DNA of 35,458 nt from Oscillospiraceae bacterium (GTDB lineage Bacteria > Bacillota > Clostridia > Oscillospirales > Oscillospiraceae). Of the stretch, positions 1-6,222 are shown piece by piece. Both the position numbers and the translations under genes were made by a program. The notes under the pieces are model-generated. The model had not been told where the DNA came from. It saw only the letters and a list, made by a program, of their open reading frames with translations, and did no database searches. How positions within the stretch are numbered: position 1 is the first letter of the stretch; each line of letters begins with the position of its first letter. Where the stretch lies: the NCBI GenBank assembly GCA_017465745.1, contig JAFTVM010000097.1, forward strand, positions 1 to 35,458, read 5' to 3'.

Positions 1-1
1 T

Positions 2-86
2 TGGTGGGGGAAGGTGGATTCGAACCACCGAAGCGATAAGCAGCAGATTTACAGTCTGTCCCCTTTGGCCACTCGGGAATTCCCCC
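2..86 (-). tRNA. tRNA-Tyr (anticodon GUA), left copy
   Basis: Read on the minus strand this is an 85-nt class II tRNA with a 7-bp acceptor stem, long variable arm, T-loop TTCGAAC and an encoded 3' CCA. The anticodon loop reads CTGTAAA, giving GUA (Tyr). It is preceded by a near-consensus promoter at 122-149. The gene and its immediate flanks (1-88) are identical to 13563-13650. Unlike the right copy, no tRNA-Thr lies between promoter and tRNA-Tyr. Confidence 0.96.
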
Positions 87-121
87 AGTTATGTACGCTC
101 TGTGTCGCACAGAACTTCTTT

Positions 122-149
122 ATTATAGCACGCAAAAGGGAATTGTCAA
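122..149 (-). promoter_or_regulatory. Sigma-A promoter of the left tRNA-Tyr
   Basis: On the minus strand, -35 TTGACA (144-149) and -10 TATAAT (122-127) are both perfect, with a 16-bp spacer. The same promoter with a very similar spacer precedes the tRNA-Thr/tRNA-Tyr pair at 13767-13794, so the two tRNA loci are duplicates including their promoter. Confidence 0.85.
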
Positions 150-172
150 GCCCTATTTTGAAAAATTTTGCG

Positions 173-895
173 TCAATAGAAATCCGTCTCCCGGATGGTA
201 TCCACGACCCTGCCGTTGACCAGATATCTGTGGGATCTGCGCTTCATGGCGTCGGCGAATTCCTTGCTGTTTCGCACCCGGTGGGGGAGCACCACGCCTG
301 CCGCACCGATGCGGCTGTCCTCCGCGCTGTGGATATCACCGCCGCAGGTAATGATATAGTCCCCGCTCCGGGACAGCGCCAGCGCCTGGGGATCCTCGCC
401 GGGGGCATTACCGGCATTGTAGACCTCAATGCCGTCCACGATATCCGCCCGGGGTGCCACGTCCATATTCACATACCAGCGGTTTCGGTAGGGATGCGCC
501 TGGATGACGATGCCGCCGGCTTCGTGGACACGGGCCACCAGTTCGTCCAGGGTAAGATCGGGAATATCGGGGTTGACCAGCAGGAAATCCAGCTCCACGC
601 CGTAGATCAGTACTTCCTTGCCGTCGCCGTAGGCGTGCTCCAGACCGAAGATTACATCAAAATCCAGACTGTCGCCCACTGCTTTGGCGTCCAGATAAGC
701 CTGATAGTACCGGCGCATTCGCTGATCCCAGGGCAGATCCCCGGGGACGGCGGTATAGCCGAAGATAAAGTGGTCGGTCAGGACCAGGCCGGCGTATCCG
801 GCGGCATGGTAGGCGCGCACCAGCATCTGGGCGCTGCTCTGGGCACACATGCTGCACTGGGCGCAGTGGCAGTGGGTCTCGTAACGGTATTCCAT
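173..895 (-). CDS. PHP-domain metal-dependent phosphoesterase
   Basis: The 240-residue protein has the PHP (polymerase and histidinol phosphatase) layout. Visible metal-ligand candidates are H8 and H10 near the N-terminus, D41-H42 (TDH), E86-H87, H134 (QAHPYR) and D187/H189 (GGDIHS). Stand-alone PHP proteins of this size hydrolyse phosphate esters or nucleotides; the substrate cannot be read from sequence. It follows msrA with only 3 bases between stop and start, so the two are cotranscribed from the promoter at 1418-1446. The gene ends just before the tRNA-Tyr promoter. No signal peptide or membrane segment is visible. Family assignment is firm; substrate is unknown. Confidence 0.88.
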   Translation of the reverse strand: MEYRYETHCHCAQCSMCAQSSAQMLVRAYHAAGYAGLVLTDHFIFGYTAVPGDLPWDQRMRRYYQAYLDAKAVGDSLDFDVIFGLEHAYGDGKEVLIYGVELDFLLVNPDIPDLTLDELVARVHEAGGIVIQAHPYRNRWYVNMDVAPRADIVDGIEVYNAGNAPGEDPQALALSRSGDYIITCGGDIHSAEDSRIGAAGVVLPHRVRNSKEFADAMKRRSHRYLVNGRVVDTIRETDFY

Positions 896-898
896 GAT

Positions 899-1393
899 TC
901 ACCGTGCCTTTCTGCCGGAGTCAATGAGCTCCTGCTCAAATTCTGCCGGATGCTTCCGATAGTAGTCCTGATGCGCCTCCTCGGCGGTGTAAAAGGATTT
1001 GAAAGGCTCTACGCTGATGTGGACAGTCCGGCCGGATTCCGCTTCCAGACACCGGATCCCGGCTTCGGCGGTGCGCCGCTCTTCCTCATTCAGGTAGTAC
1101 ACCGCCAGGGTGTAGGAATGTCCCCGGTCGATGAACTGGCCGCCGGCATCGAAGGGATCCACGCCGGACAGGAAAATGTCGAACAGGGTCTCAAAGGATA
1201 CCTGCTCGGGATCGTAGTCAATGCGGATGGTCTCCCGGTGGCCGGTGCGCTGGTGCTTGACATCGGCGTAGACGGGATCCACTTCGTCGCCGCCGGAGTA
1301 GCCGCTGATGACGTTGAATACGCCGTCCATTTCCCTGAAGGTGGGGGTGATGCACCAGAAGCACCCGCCGGCAAAATAGGCTGTTGATTTCAT
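899..1393 (-). CDS. msrA: Peptide-methionine (S)-S-oxide reductase MsrA
   Basis: The 164-residue protein has the MsrA active-site motif GCFWC at residues 10-14, with catalytic Cys11, followed by the family pattern of SGYSGG and the GHRE/DYDP segment. MsrA reduces the S-epimer of methionine sulfoxide in oxidised proteins, drawing electrons from thioredoxin in the cytoplasm. The ATG at 1393 is preceded by AGAAAGGCGG at suitable spacing. It is the first gene of a two-gene unit with the PHP protein. MsrB is not in the window. The length is near the short end of the family, but the catalytic core looks complete. Confidence 0.96.
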   Translation of the reverse strand: MKSTAYFAGGCFWCITPTFREMDGVFNVISGYSGGDEVDPVYADVKHQRTGHRETIRIDYDPEQVSFETLFDIFLSGVDPFDAGGQFIDRGHSYTLAVYYLNEEERRTAEAGIRCLEAESGRTVHISVEPFKSFYTAEEAHQDYYRKHPAEFEQELIDSGRKAR

Positions 1394-1417
1394 AATGGCA
1401 CCGCCTTTCTGTATCTG

Positions 1418-1446
1418 ATTGTAGCAGAAAAGGGTAGCGATGACAA
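1418..1446 (-). promoter_or_regulatory. Promoter of msrA-PHP
   Basis: On the minus strand, -35 TTGTCA (1441-1446) and -10 TACAAT (1418-1423) are separated by 17 bp, about 25 bp upstream of the msrA start. The rest of 1447-1603 contains no ORF I can support. It does hold a short T-arm-like stretch (GTGGATTCGATTCAC, near 1514) with no tRNA around it. Confidence 0.65.
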
Positions 1447-1603
1447 GGGGGTGATAACGGTGGATTCACCCCCCCTGCGGGTGGGCCACCACGGCTGCGT
1501 AAATGCAGGGGAATGTGGATTCGATTCACCTTTTGAGCCAAAGGCGTGCAACAGGCCACGGACTGGCAGGCGATTCTTCAGGGCGCTTGTTCACTAAATT
1601 CAG

Positions 1604-1650
1604 CAAAAAAGTAATGGAGGTTGCCGCACAATATTTTGTGCGACAACCTC
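1604..1650 (-). terminator. Rho-independent terminator of the GNAT gene
   Basis: A 15-bp stem with one mismatch (1617-1631 against 1636-1650, loop TATT) is followed on the minus strand by a six-T run at 1604-1609. It lies about 60 bp downstream of the acetyltransferase stop. Confidence 0.75.
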
Positions 1651-1713
1651 ACTTTGATTTTCCATCGGTATGCAAATATCCTGCGGGGATGGCCATGCGT
1701 TTTCGGAGTTATT

Positions 1714-2166
1714 TTATCTGTGCATATACATCCGCGTCATATCGGGTTCCCCGTCACCCTGCACCATGCACAAAAATTCCCAGCCGTACCGCTCGTAAAA
1801 GCCGGTATGGTCGGTCACCAGATAGACAGGAGAGATCCCCTTGGATCGCAGATCCTCCACAGCCATATCCAGCAGCGCGCCTGCAATACCCCGGCAGCGG
1901 TGGCTTTCCTCTGTGTACACGGCACAAACATTGGGAGTCAGATCAGAACGGTCATGGAAGTCATTTTCGATCACACCCAGGCCGCCAACGATTCTCTCTC
2001 CATCCAGACAGAGAAACCAGCCCAGTTCCGTTTCCTGCTTCATGTAGGCCTCCATGCATTCCAGATAGGCTTCTGTGGGAACGCCCCACTTGCTGTGGAA
2101 CCACTCTGCGGCCATGTTCATGAGTTCGGGTTTTTCTCTTAATGTAATGTACTGAAATTCTTTCAT
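1714..2166 (-). CDS. GNAT family N-acetyltransferase
   Basis: The 150-residue protein is a single GNAT domain. The acetyl-CoA pyrophosphate loop appears as RCRGIAGALL, and the C-terminal FYERYGWEF segment is typical of the fold. The reading frame opens at 2178, but the start at 2166 (MKEFQY) is preferred because AAAGGA lies about 11 bases before it, while the 2178 ATG overlaps that site. GNAT enzymes transfer acetyl from acetyl-CoA to amines; the acceptor cannot be predicted here. The gene is monocistronic, with its own terminator at 1604-1650. It is one of four GNAT genes in this accessory block. Confidence 0.85.
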   Translation of the reverse strand: MKEFQYITLREKPELMNMAAEWFHSKWGVPTEAYLECMEAYMKQETELGWFLCLDGERIVGGLGVIENDFHDRSDLTPNVCAVYTEESHRCRGIAGALLDMAVEDLRSKGISPVYLVTDHTGFYERYGWEFLCMVQGDGEPDMTRMYMHR

Positions 2167-2287
2167 CAGCAGCACCATCCTTTCGGTTTTCTTTATGCTA
2201 TCACAGAAAGCTGATGAATGCTATCCCCATGCTTTTTTATGAAGGATTCAATTCTCGGACATGGATTTTTCTGAAAAAACTTTGCGA

Positions 2288-2316
2288 TTGCAAATGCTGC
2301 CAATTTGCCGTATATT
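2288..2316 (+). promoter_or_regulatory. Promoter of the CD3324-like gene
   Basis: -35 TTGCAA (2288-2293) and -10 TATATT (2311-2316) with a 17-bp spacer imply an untranslated leader of about 140 nt before the gene at 2464. Confidence 0.55.
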
Positions 2317-2352
2317 GTAGGGTGGAATCCCGAGAGAAGGAGGATCTGTATT

Positions 2353-2379
2353 TTGATTCGTTATGTAATGGTTGCATAA
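2353..2379 (+). CDS. Possible 8-codon leader peptide upstream of the CD3324-like gene
   Basis: A perfect AAGGAGG (2337-2343) stands 9 bases before a TTG that opens a very short frame reading M-I-R-Y-V-M-V-A and then stop. The stop codon lies at the base of a long hairpin (2378-2432). The strong ribosome binding site has no other start to serve, which argues for real translation. The non-ATG start and tiny size keep confidence low. Confidence 0.35.
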   Translation: MIRYVMVA

Positions 2380-2432
2380 GCGCAGGCTATGCAAGAGCAA
2401 TAGAATACTGATTTTGTATAGCCGTTGCGCTT
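2378..2432 (+). promoter_or_regulatory. Leader hairpin upstream of the CD3324-like gene
   Basis: The arms 2378-2394 and 2414-2432 are complementary over about 17 bp with a 2-base bulge. A small second hairpin (GCTTC-CTGA-GAAGC) follows immediately. No T-run follows, so control, if any, would be at translation or antitermination rather than by a classical terminator. Confidence 0.45.
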
Positions 2433-2463
2433 CCTGAGAAGCAAATTCAACAAGGAGGCAACC

Positions 2464-2727
2464 GTGAGCTATATAAAAGCAGAAGAGATCCTGCCGGAGG
2501 AACTGATCCGTCAAATCCAGGAGTATGCCGACGGCGTATATATCTACATTCCCCGCAAGCCGGGCACCCGGCACGCCTGGGGACAGAAAACGGACTACAA
2601 AGCTGAGCTGAAGATAAGGAATGACCGTATCCGCAGCGACTATGCCGCAGGCACAAGTGTTGCGGCCTTGAGCCGTAAATACCACCTGTCCGAAAAGAGC
2701 ATCCGCAGGATTCTGCAAAATCAATAA
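2464..2727 (+). CDS. CD3324-like small HTH protein (Mor-type)
   Basis: The 87-residue protein begins (V/M)SYIKAEEILPEEL and carries YIYIPRK and a C-terminal helix-turn-helix (LSRKYHLSEKSIRRIL). This matches the short family annotated as CD3324-like in clostridia, related to the Mor transcription activator helix-turn-helix. The start is GTG at 2464, chosen because AAGGAGG sits at 2452-2458 and family members begin MSYIKAE; the frame is open further upstream to 2425. It is likely a DNA-binding regulator, but no target is known. It is monocistronic, with a terminator at 2735-2766. The upstream leader carries a possible leader peptide and hairpin. Confidence 0.78.
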   Translation: MSYIKAEEILPEELIRQIQEYADGVYIYIPRKPGTRHAWGQKTDYKAELKIRNDRIRSDYAAGTSVAALSRKYHLSEKSIRRILQNQ

Positions 2728-2734
2728 ACAGTAA

Positions 2735-2766
2735 GAGCCGGGAGTGATCCCGGCTCACACTTTTTT
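2735..2766 (+). terminator. Rho-independent terminator
   Basis: A perfect 9-bp GC-rich stem (2735-2743 against 2748-2756, loop GTGA) is followed by ACAC and a six-T run. Confidence 0.9.
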
Positions 2767-2784
2767 CTGAAGGAAGATTTCGGA

Positions 2785-2813
2785 TTGACAGGAGAAATCG
2801 TAAGTGCTATATT
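2785..2813 (+). promoter_or_regulatory. Promoter of the rsgA-GNAT-GNAT operon
   Basis: Consensus -35 TTGACA (2785-2790), a 17-bp spacer and -10 TATATT (2808-2813). Transcription would begin near 2820, leaving a leader of about 300 nt before rsgA at 3121. Confidence 0.75.
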
Positions 2814-2826
2814 TTTCTTATGAAGT

Positions 2827-3047
2827 GTCTGCTCAAAGCAGACCGGAAAGGAGCTTAAAAGTATGATTGTTCGGAAGGTCTCTACCGGCTAACTGAATAT
2901 GGGCGCGAATAAAAATGGGGGTTCAGACCTCCTGAATTGGTGCGCCGTTTTTGAAGTAACTTTCGTAATATGTGGTAACCGCACAGAGCGAGCCATGACG
3001 AGGGCTGCTTTGCTGCGGTATTTTTGCGCCCATTTTCAGTTGGCGGT
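2827..3047 (+). promoter_or_regulatory. Structured attenuator-like leader of rsgA
   Basis: The leader contains, in order: a 7-bp hairpin (2827-2843); a strong ribosome binding site and a 9-codon ORF (2863-2892); a terminator-like hairpin with inner stem 2922-2936, outer GGCGC/GCGCC (2902-2906 against 2942-2946) and a T5 run; a second terminator-like hairpin (2978-2983 against 3014-3019, inner AGCC/GGCT, then ATTTTT); and a distal segment at 3026-3047. The distal segment is complementary to 2884-2906, which overlaps the leader ORF stop. The pairing of 2884-2906 with either its local or its distal partner is mutually exclusive, as in transcription attenuators. The mechanism is inference. Confidence 0.6.
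2863..2892 (+). CDS. Nine-codon leader peptide of the rsgA operon
   Basis: AAAGGAG (2847-2853) lies 9 bases before an ATG opening M-I-V-R-K-V-S-T-G and a TAA stop. The last three codons lie within the 5' arm (2884-2906) of the alternative leader structures. The size, strong ribosome binding site and position resemble the regulatory leader peptides of antibiotic-inducible ribosome-protection and methyltransferase genes. No homologue is recognised. Confidence 0.55.
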   Translation: MIVRKVSTG

Positions 3048-3061
3048 ATGAAGAAAGGGTG

Positions 3062-3124
3062 ATGTTTTATGATGAAAATGCCTATTCTAAAATCGAAACT
3101 GAATTTGGAGGAAATAAAACTTGA
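3062..3124 (+). CDS. Possible 20-residue upstream ORF overlapping the rsgA start
   Basis: An ATG at 3062 preceded by AAAGGG opens a 20-codon frame whose TGA (3122-3124) overlaps the TTG start of rsgA (3121-3123). The rsgA ribosome binding site lies inside it. This geometry would permit translational coupling. The spacing from AAAGGG to the ATG is short, and the peptide matches nothing I recognise. Confidence 0.35.
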   Translation: MFYDENAYSKIETEFGGNKT

Positions 3125-4143
3125 ATATCAACGATTACGGCAATGTGCCGAATACAGGGAACCTCCCGGGGATCCCGGCAAGAGTTACCGCCGTTCATAA
3201 GGAACGCTACGAGATTGTTTGTGAGCATGGTACGACCCATGCCCGGCTGAAAACCAAAGAATATTACGGTGGAACCGAACTGTTCCCCACAACAGGCGAC
3301 TTTGTAATGATCAGCTACATTCCCAACGGGGACAGTCAGATCATTGCCACCCTGCCCCGGAAAACCTTTTTCTCCCGCCGGGAGCCGGGGCCTGTCCCCA
3401 GAGATCAGGCGGTTGCCGCCAATTTTGACTATGTCTTTCTCATGCAGTCCCTGAACATGGACTTCAATCCCAAGCGTCTGGAGCGGTATCTGACCCTGGC
3501 GTGGCAGTCCGGGGCCACCCCGGTGATCCTGCTGACAAAGGCAGACCTTGTGGATGACTATTGGGATTATCTCACCCAAGTGGAGCGGGTGGCCGCCGGG
3601 GTGAACACCCATGTGGTCAGTGCTCATACAGGATACGGATTGCAAAGGCTGAACGCCTATCTGCAACCGGGCAAAACGGTGGTGTTTCTGGGTTCCTCCG
3701 GTGTGGGCAAGTCCAGCTTGGTGAACGCCCTGGCCGGGGAGGAGATCATGACGGTCAACGGCATCCGGGAGGATGACAGCAAGGGCCGCCATACCACCAC
3801 CCATCGCCAACTCATTCGCCTGAAAAGCGGCGTGATGATCATTGATACTCCCGGCATGCGGGAGCTTGGTATGTGGGATGTGTCCGAAGGACTGGGAGAT
3901 GCCTTTGCGGATGTGGAAAAATTCATGGGCAAATGCCGCTTCTCTGACTGCCGCCATGAAAGCGAACCCGGCTGTGCCATCAAAGCGGCCATGGCTTCCG
4001 GAGAGTTGGATCCCCGGCGGTGGGAAAGCTACCGGAAGCTGAAAGAGGAGGCGGTTGACCGGGACGAAATGATGCGCCGGAAGAACGAATGGGCCAAAGG
4101 TGTTGCAAAATTTACAAAGCAAAGAAAGAAGGCGATCTGGTAA
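3121..4143 (+). CDS. rsgA: Ribosome small-subunit-dependent GTPase A (RsgA/YloQ family)
   Basis: The 340-residue protein has the RsgA layout: an N-terminal OB-fold (about residues 15-90), then a circularly permuted GTPase domain with TKAD (G4), GSSGVGKSS (P-loop, about 191-199), DDSKGRHTTTHR and DTPG (G3). A C-terminal zinc-binding segment follows, with CRFSDCRHESEPGC. RsgA binds the 30S subunit late in maturation and hydrolyses GTP. The start is TTG at 3121 with GGAGG 9-10 bases upstream. The gene overlaps the following GNAT (TAATG). Its position in an accessory block behind an attenuator-like leader suggests an inducible, possibly secondary copy rather than the housekeeping one; this is inference. 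Confidence 0.93.
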   Translation: MNINDYGNVPNTGNLPGIPARVTAVHKERYEIVCEHGTTHARLKTKEYYGGTELFPTTGDFVMISYIPNGDSQIIATLPRKTFFSRREPGPVPRDQAVAANFDYVFLMQSLNMDFNPKRLERYLTLAWQSGATPVILLTKADLVDDYWDYLTQVERVAAGVNTHVVSAHTGYGLQRLNAYLQPGKTVVFLGSSGVGKSSLVNALAGEEIMTVNGIREDDSKGRHTTTHRQLIRLKSGVMIIDTPGMRELGMWDVSEGLGDAFADVEKFMGKCRFSDCRHESEPGCAIKAAMASGELDPRRWESYRKLKEEAVDRDEMMRRKNEWAKGVAKFTKQRKKAIW

Positions 4144-4691
4144 TGAAAAGAACCATCAAATCTATGGAAGATAAATATTTGCTTCCCTCGCTGGAACTGG
4201 TGGAGGCCGTATTTACGGACCACGAAAACGCCCGGGAAGGCAGGCTGGTTCGCAGTCTGGTGGAAGAGATCCGCAGCAAGCGATTTTATCTGCCGGAGCT
4301 GGAGCTGGTCATGGTGGATGAAAATGATGCGGTTATCGGTTATGTGAATTTCGCCCGGTTCCATCTGGAGGGGAAGTACGAAAATGAACTGCTGCTCCTG
4401 TCTCCGGTGGGAGTGAAAACGGAGCTTCAGCGCCAGCATATTTCCAAGGAGCTGATCGAATACGGCTTTGACCGTGCAAGAGCGCTGGGCTATAAGGCCG
4501 TCATCGTGGAGGGCAACCCCATGAACTACCGCAGCCGTGGCTTCACTACTTCTGCCGATTATGGCATCACCGCCCATGAGTCCGTGGGGCTGCCTGCGCC
4601 GGAGTGCCTGATGGTCAAAGAACTGGTTCCCGGTGGCCTGACCGGGATCAAGGGGGTAGTTTCCTATGCTGACTACGAGTGCCTTCGTTGA
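4143..4691 (+). CDS. GNAT family N-acetyltransferase (YhbS-like)
   Basis: The 182-residue protein starts at the ATG that overlaps the rsgA stop (TAATG at 4141-4145), so translation is coupled. It resembles YhbS-type (COG3153) acetyltransferases: a central beta-strand LLLLSPVGVKTELQRQHI, which stands where acetyl-CoA binds, and YKAVIVEGNPMNYRSRGF near the C-terminal part. Acceptor unknown. It is the second gene of a three-gene operon under the rsgA leader, and overlaps the next gene by 26 bp. Confidence 0.85.
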   Translation: MKRTIKSMEDKYLLPSLELVEAVFTDHENAREGRLVRSLVEEIRSKRFYLPELELVMVDENDAVIGYVNFARFHLEGKYENELLLLSPVGVKTELQRQHISKELIEYGFDRARALGYKAVIVEGNPMNYRSRGFTTSADYGITAHESVGLPAPECLMVKELVPGGLTGIKGVVSYADYECLR

Positions 4692-5196
4692 AACAGAGCG
4701 TTTGATTCTTCGCCGCTTTCGGGAGCACGATTTACAGGATTTGCACGAATATCTGTCTGATCCCGAAGTGGTAGCCTTTGAGCCATACAAGTCCATGAAC
4801 ATGAATGAAGTCCGGGAGAATCTGGCATGGCGGATATCCACAGAGGAAATGATCGCTGTGGAGCTGAAAGCCACCGGAAAGCTGATCGGCAATGTGTATC
4901 TGGGCAAGCGGGATTTTGAGTCTCTGGAAATCGGATTTGTCTTTAACAGCAAATACCAGCATCAGGGCTATGCCAGAGAAAGCTGTGAGAAGCTGATCGG
5001 TCTCGCCTTCGCCGCCGGTGTCCACAGGATCTACGCCGAATGTGATCCCGAAAATCAAAGCTCCTGGCGGCTGCTGGAACGGCTTGGTTTTTCCAGGGAA
5101 GCACATCTGCGGCAGAATGTATTCTTCTGGAAGGATACGGATGGGAATCCGATTTGGAAGGATACCTACATCTATGCTCGTTTGAATGCGCAGTGA
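4666..5196 (+). CDS. GNAT acetyltransferase of the RimJ/RimL type
   Basis: The 176-residue protein begins with the typical RimJ/RimL opening (FVETERLILRRFREHD) and contains the acetyl-CoA loop as YQHQGYARE, then ENQSSWRLLERLGF near the C-terminus. The family acetylates protein N-termini or small amines, including some drugs. AAGGGGG precedes the ATG at 4666, which lies inside the end of the previous gene. It is the last gene of the rsgA operon; a strong hairpin follows at 5204-5237. Confidence 0.88.
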   Translation: MLTTSAFVETERLILRRFREHDLQDLHEYLSDPEVVAFEPYKSMNMNEVRENLAWRISTEEMIAVELKATGKLIGNVYLGKRDFESLEIGFVFNSKYQHQGYARESCEKLIGLAFAAGVHRIYAECDPENQSSWRLLERLGFSREAHLRQNVFFWKDTDGNPIWKDTYIYARLNAQ

Positions 5197-5203
5197 ATCC
5201 AAA

Positions 5204-5237
5204 ACACATGGGCCGGGATTGCTCCCGGCTCATGTGT
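5204..5237 (+). terminator. Hairpin after the rsgA operon
   Basis: A 15-bp stem (5204-5218 against 5223-5237, one G-T pair, loop TTGC) with no T-run after it. It probably ends the operon or protects the 3' end. Confidence 0.6.
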
Positions 5238-5241
5238 GTGA

Positions 5242-5269
5242 TTGACAGGAAGTCATTCTGGACTATAAT
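5242..5269 (+). promoter_or_regulatory. Consensus promoter upstream of the NUDIX pseudogene and GNAT
   Basis: Perfect -35 TTGACA (5242-5247) and -10 TATAAT (5264-5269) with a 16-bp spacer. It still points at the broken NUDIX gene and the GNAT at 5601. Confidence 0.8.
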
Positions 5270-5308
5270 TATGATTAAGTCAGTTTGGAAGTATGGGGAT
5301 ATAAAAAG

Positions 5309-5571
5309 ATGTTCAAAAGAGTTTCTGGTGCAGTGATTAAAAATAAAGTTGAACAGACTGAAAAGTGATGACTTTTGGACCTTCGTTGGCGGCAAGGTAA
5401 CATTTGGAGAAAGCTCAGAAAGGGCTGTTGTCCGAGAATACTTTGAAGAAACAGCAGAGCGTTGTCATTAAGGAAGAATTGATCCGGCCGGGGCCGTATC
5501 CTTTCGAGACTTACCGCAGCATCGATGTTTACAGGGCAGCTGTGGAGCCGGGGATGACCACGCCGGAGTAA
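5309..5571 (+). pseudogene. Frameshifted NUDIX hydrolase remnant
   Basis: An ATG at 5309 gives MFKRVSGAVIKNKVEQTEK and then stops. The family continues one frame over (from about 5343) with SDDFWTFVGGKVTFGESS and a clear Nudix box (G...ESSERAVVREYFEET), and stops again at 5469-5471. A third frame continues at 5473 with EELIRPGPYPFETYRSIDV to a stop at 5569-5571. NUDIX enzymes hydrolyse nucleoside diphosphates linked to another moiety. Two frame changes make this non-functional as it stands. The last segment may belong to the same gene or to another remnant. Confidence 0.78.
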
Positions 5572-5600
5572 TTTTGGACTCAATATCAAAGGGATGATAA

Positions 5601-6074
5601 ATGATGATTACAGCAAGAAGAATCGAAACCGCAGATGCCGCTGAGGTATCAGAGTTGATCGCGAAAACCCTGAGAATTACAAACAGTAAGGATTATTCCC
5701 AGGAGTACATTGAAAAGGATGTGGCACAGTTCACCCCGGAAAAGGTGATGGAGCGGGCATGCTGGACGCATTTCTATGTATTCTGCGATGGAGACAGGAT
5801 CGTCGGCTGCGGTGCCATCGGCCCTTATTGGGGCAGCGAGACCGAGAGCAGCCTGTTCAACATCTTTGTTTTGCCTGAATATCAGGGGAAGGGTATTGGA
5901 CGCAGGATTATTGAAACCCTGGAAGCCGACGAATACGCCCTCCGTGCAAAGCGGATCGAGATTCCTGCGTCCATCACCGCCTGTACGTTCTACCGCAAGA
6001 TGGGCTACGATTACAAGAACGGCATTGACACGGTGGATGCTGAGCAGCTCTACCGGCTGGAAAAACGCAGATAA
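5601..6074 (+). CDS. GNAT family N-acetyltransferase
   Basis: The 157-residue protein is a single GNAT domain with the acetyl-CoA loop YQGKGIGRR preceded by the beta-strand SLFNIFVLPE, and a C-terminal FYRKMGYDYKNG. Two adjacent ATGs (5601 and 5604) are possible starts, with AAAGGGAT just upstream. It lies downstream of the consensus promoter at 5242-5269 and the NUDIX remnant, so it is probably expressed from that promoter. Substrate unknown. Confidence 0.85.
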   Translation: MMITARRIETADAAEVSELIAKTLRITNSKDYSQEYIEKDVAQFTPEKVMERACWTHFYVFCDGDRIVGCGAIGPYWGSETESSLFNIFVLPEYQGKGIGRRIIETLEADEYALRAKRIEIPASITACTFYRKMGYDYKNGIDTVDAEQLYRLEKRR

Positions 6075-6191
6075 ACGATTCAAATCGATGGAAGGACAAA
6101 TCAATGCGCTACGGTTCGATTTGCTTTGTGGTCCAGGATTTGGCTCGGTGCGAATCGATCCCCGAACGATCTGTAGAAAATAAAAGAGACT

Positions 6192-6219
6192 GGGCAGCAC
6201 CTTTGAATTGGTGCTGCCC
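6192..6219. terminator. Bidirectional-type hairpin after the GNAT gene
   Basis: A perfect 10-bp stem (GGGCAGCACC at 6192-6201 with its complement at 6210-6219) with an 8-base loop. The tail is A/T-rich but not a clean T-run. Confidence 0.55.
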
Positions 6220-6222
6220 ATA

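Noticed and set aside
14-1387. A 457-residue plus-strand frame starting MDSNHRSDKQQ
   Set aside because: It starts inside tRNA-Tyr and then runs antisense to the PHP and msrA genes. The opening is the well-known false translation of tRNA-Tyr.
1470-1530. A possible tRNA on the basis of the T-arm-like GTGGATTCGATTCAC
   Set aside because: No acceptor stem, anticodon arm or D-arm can be built around it.
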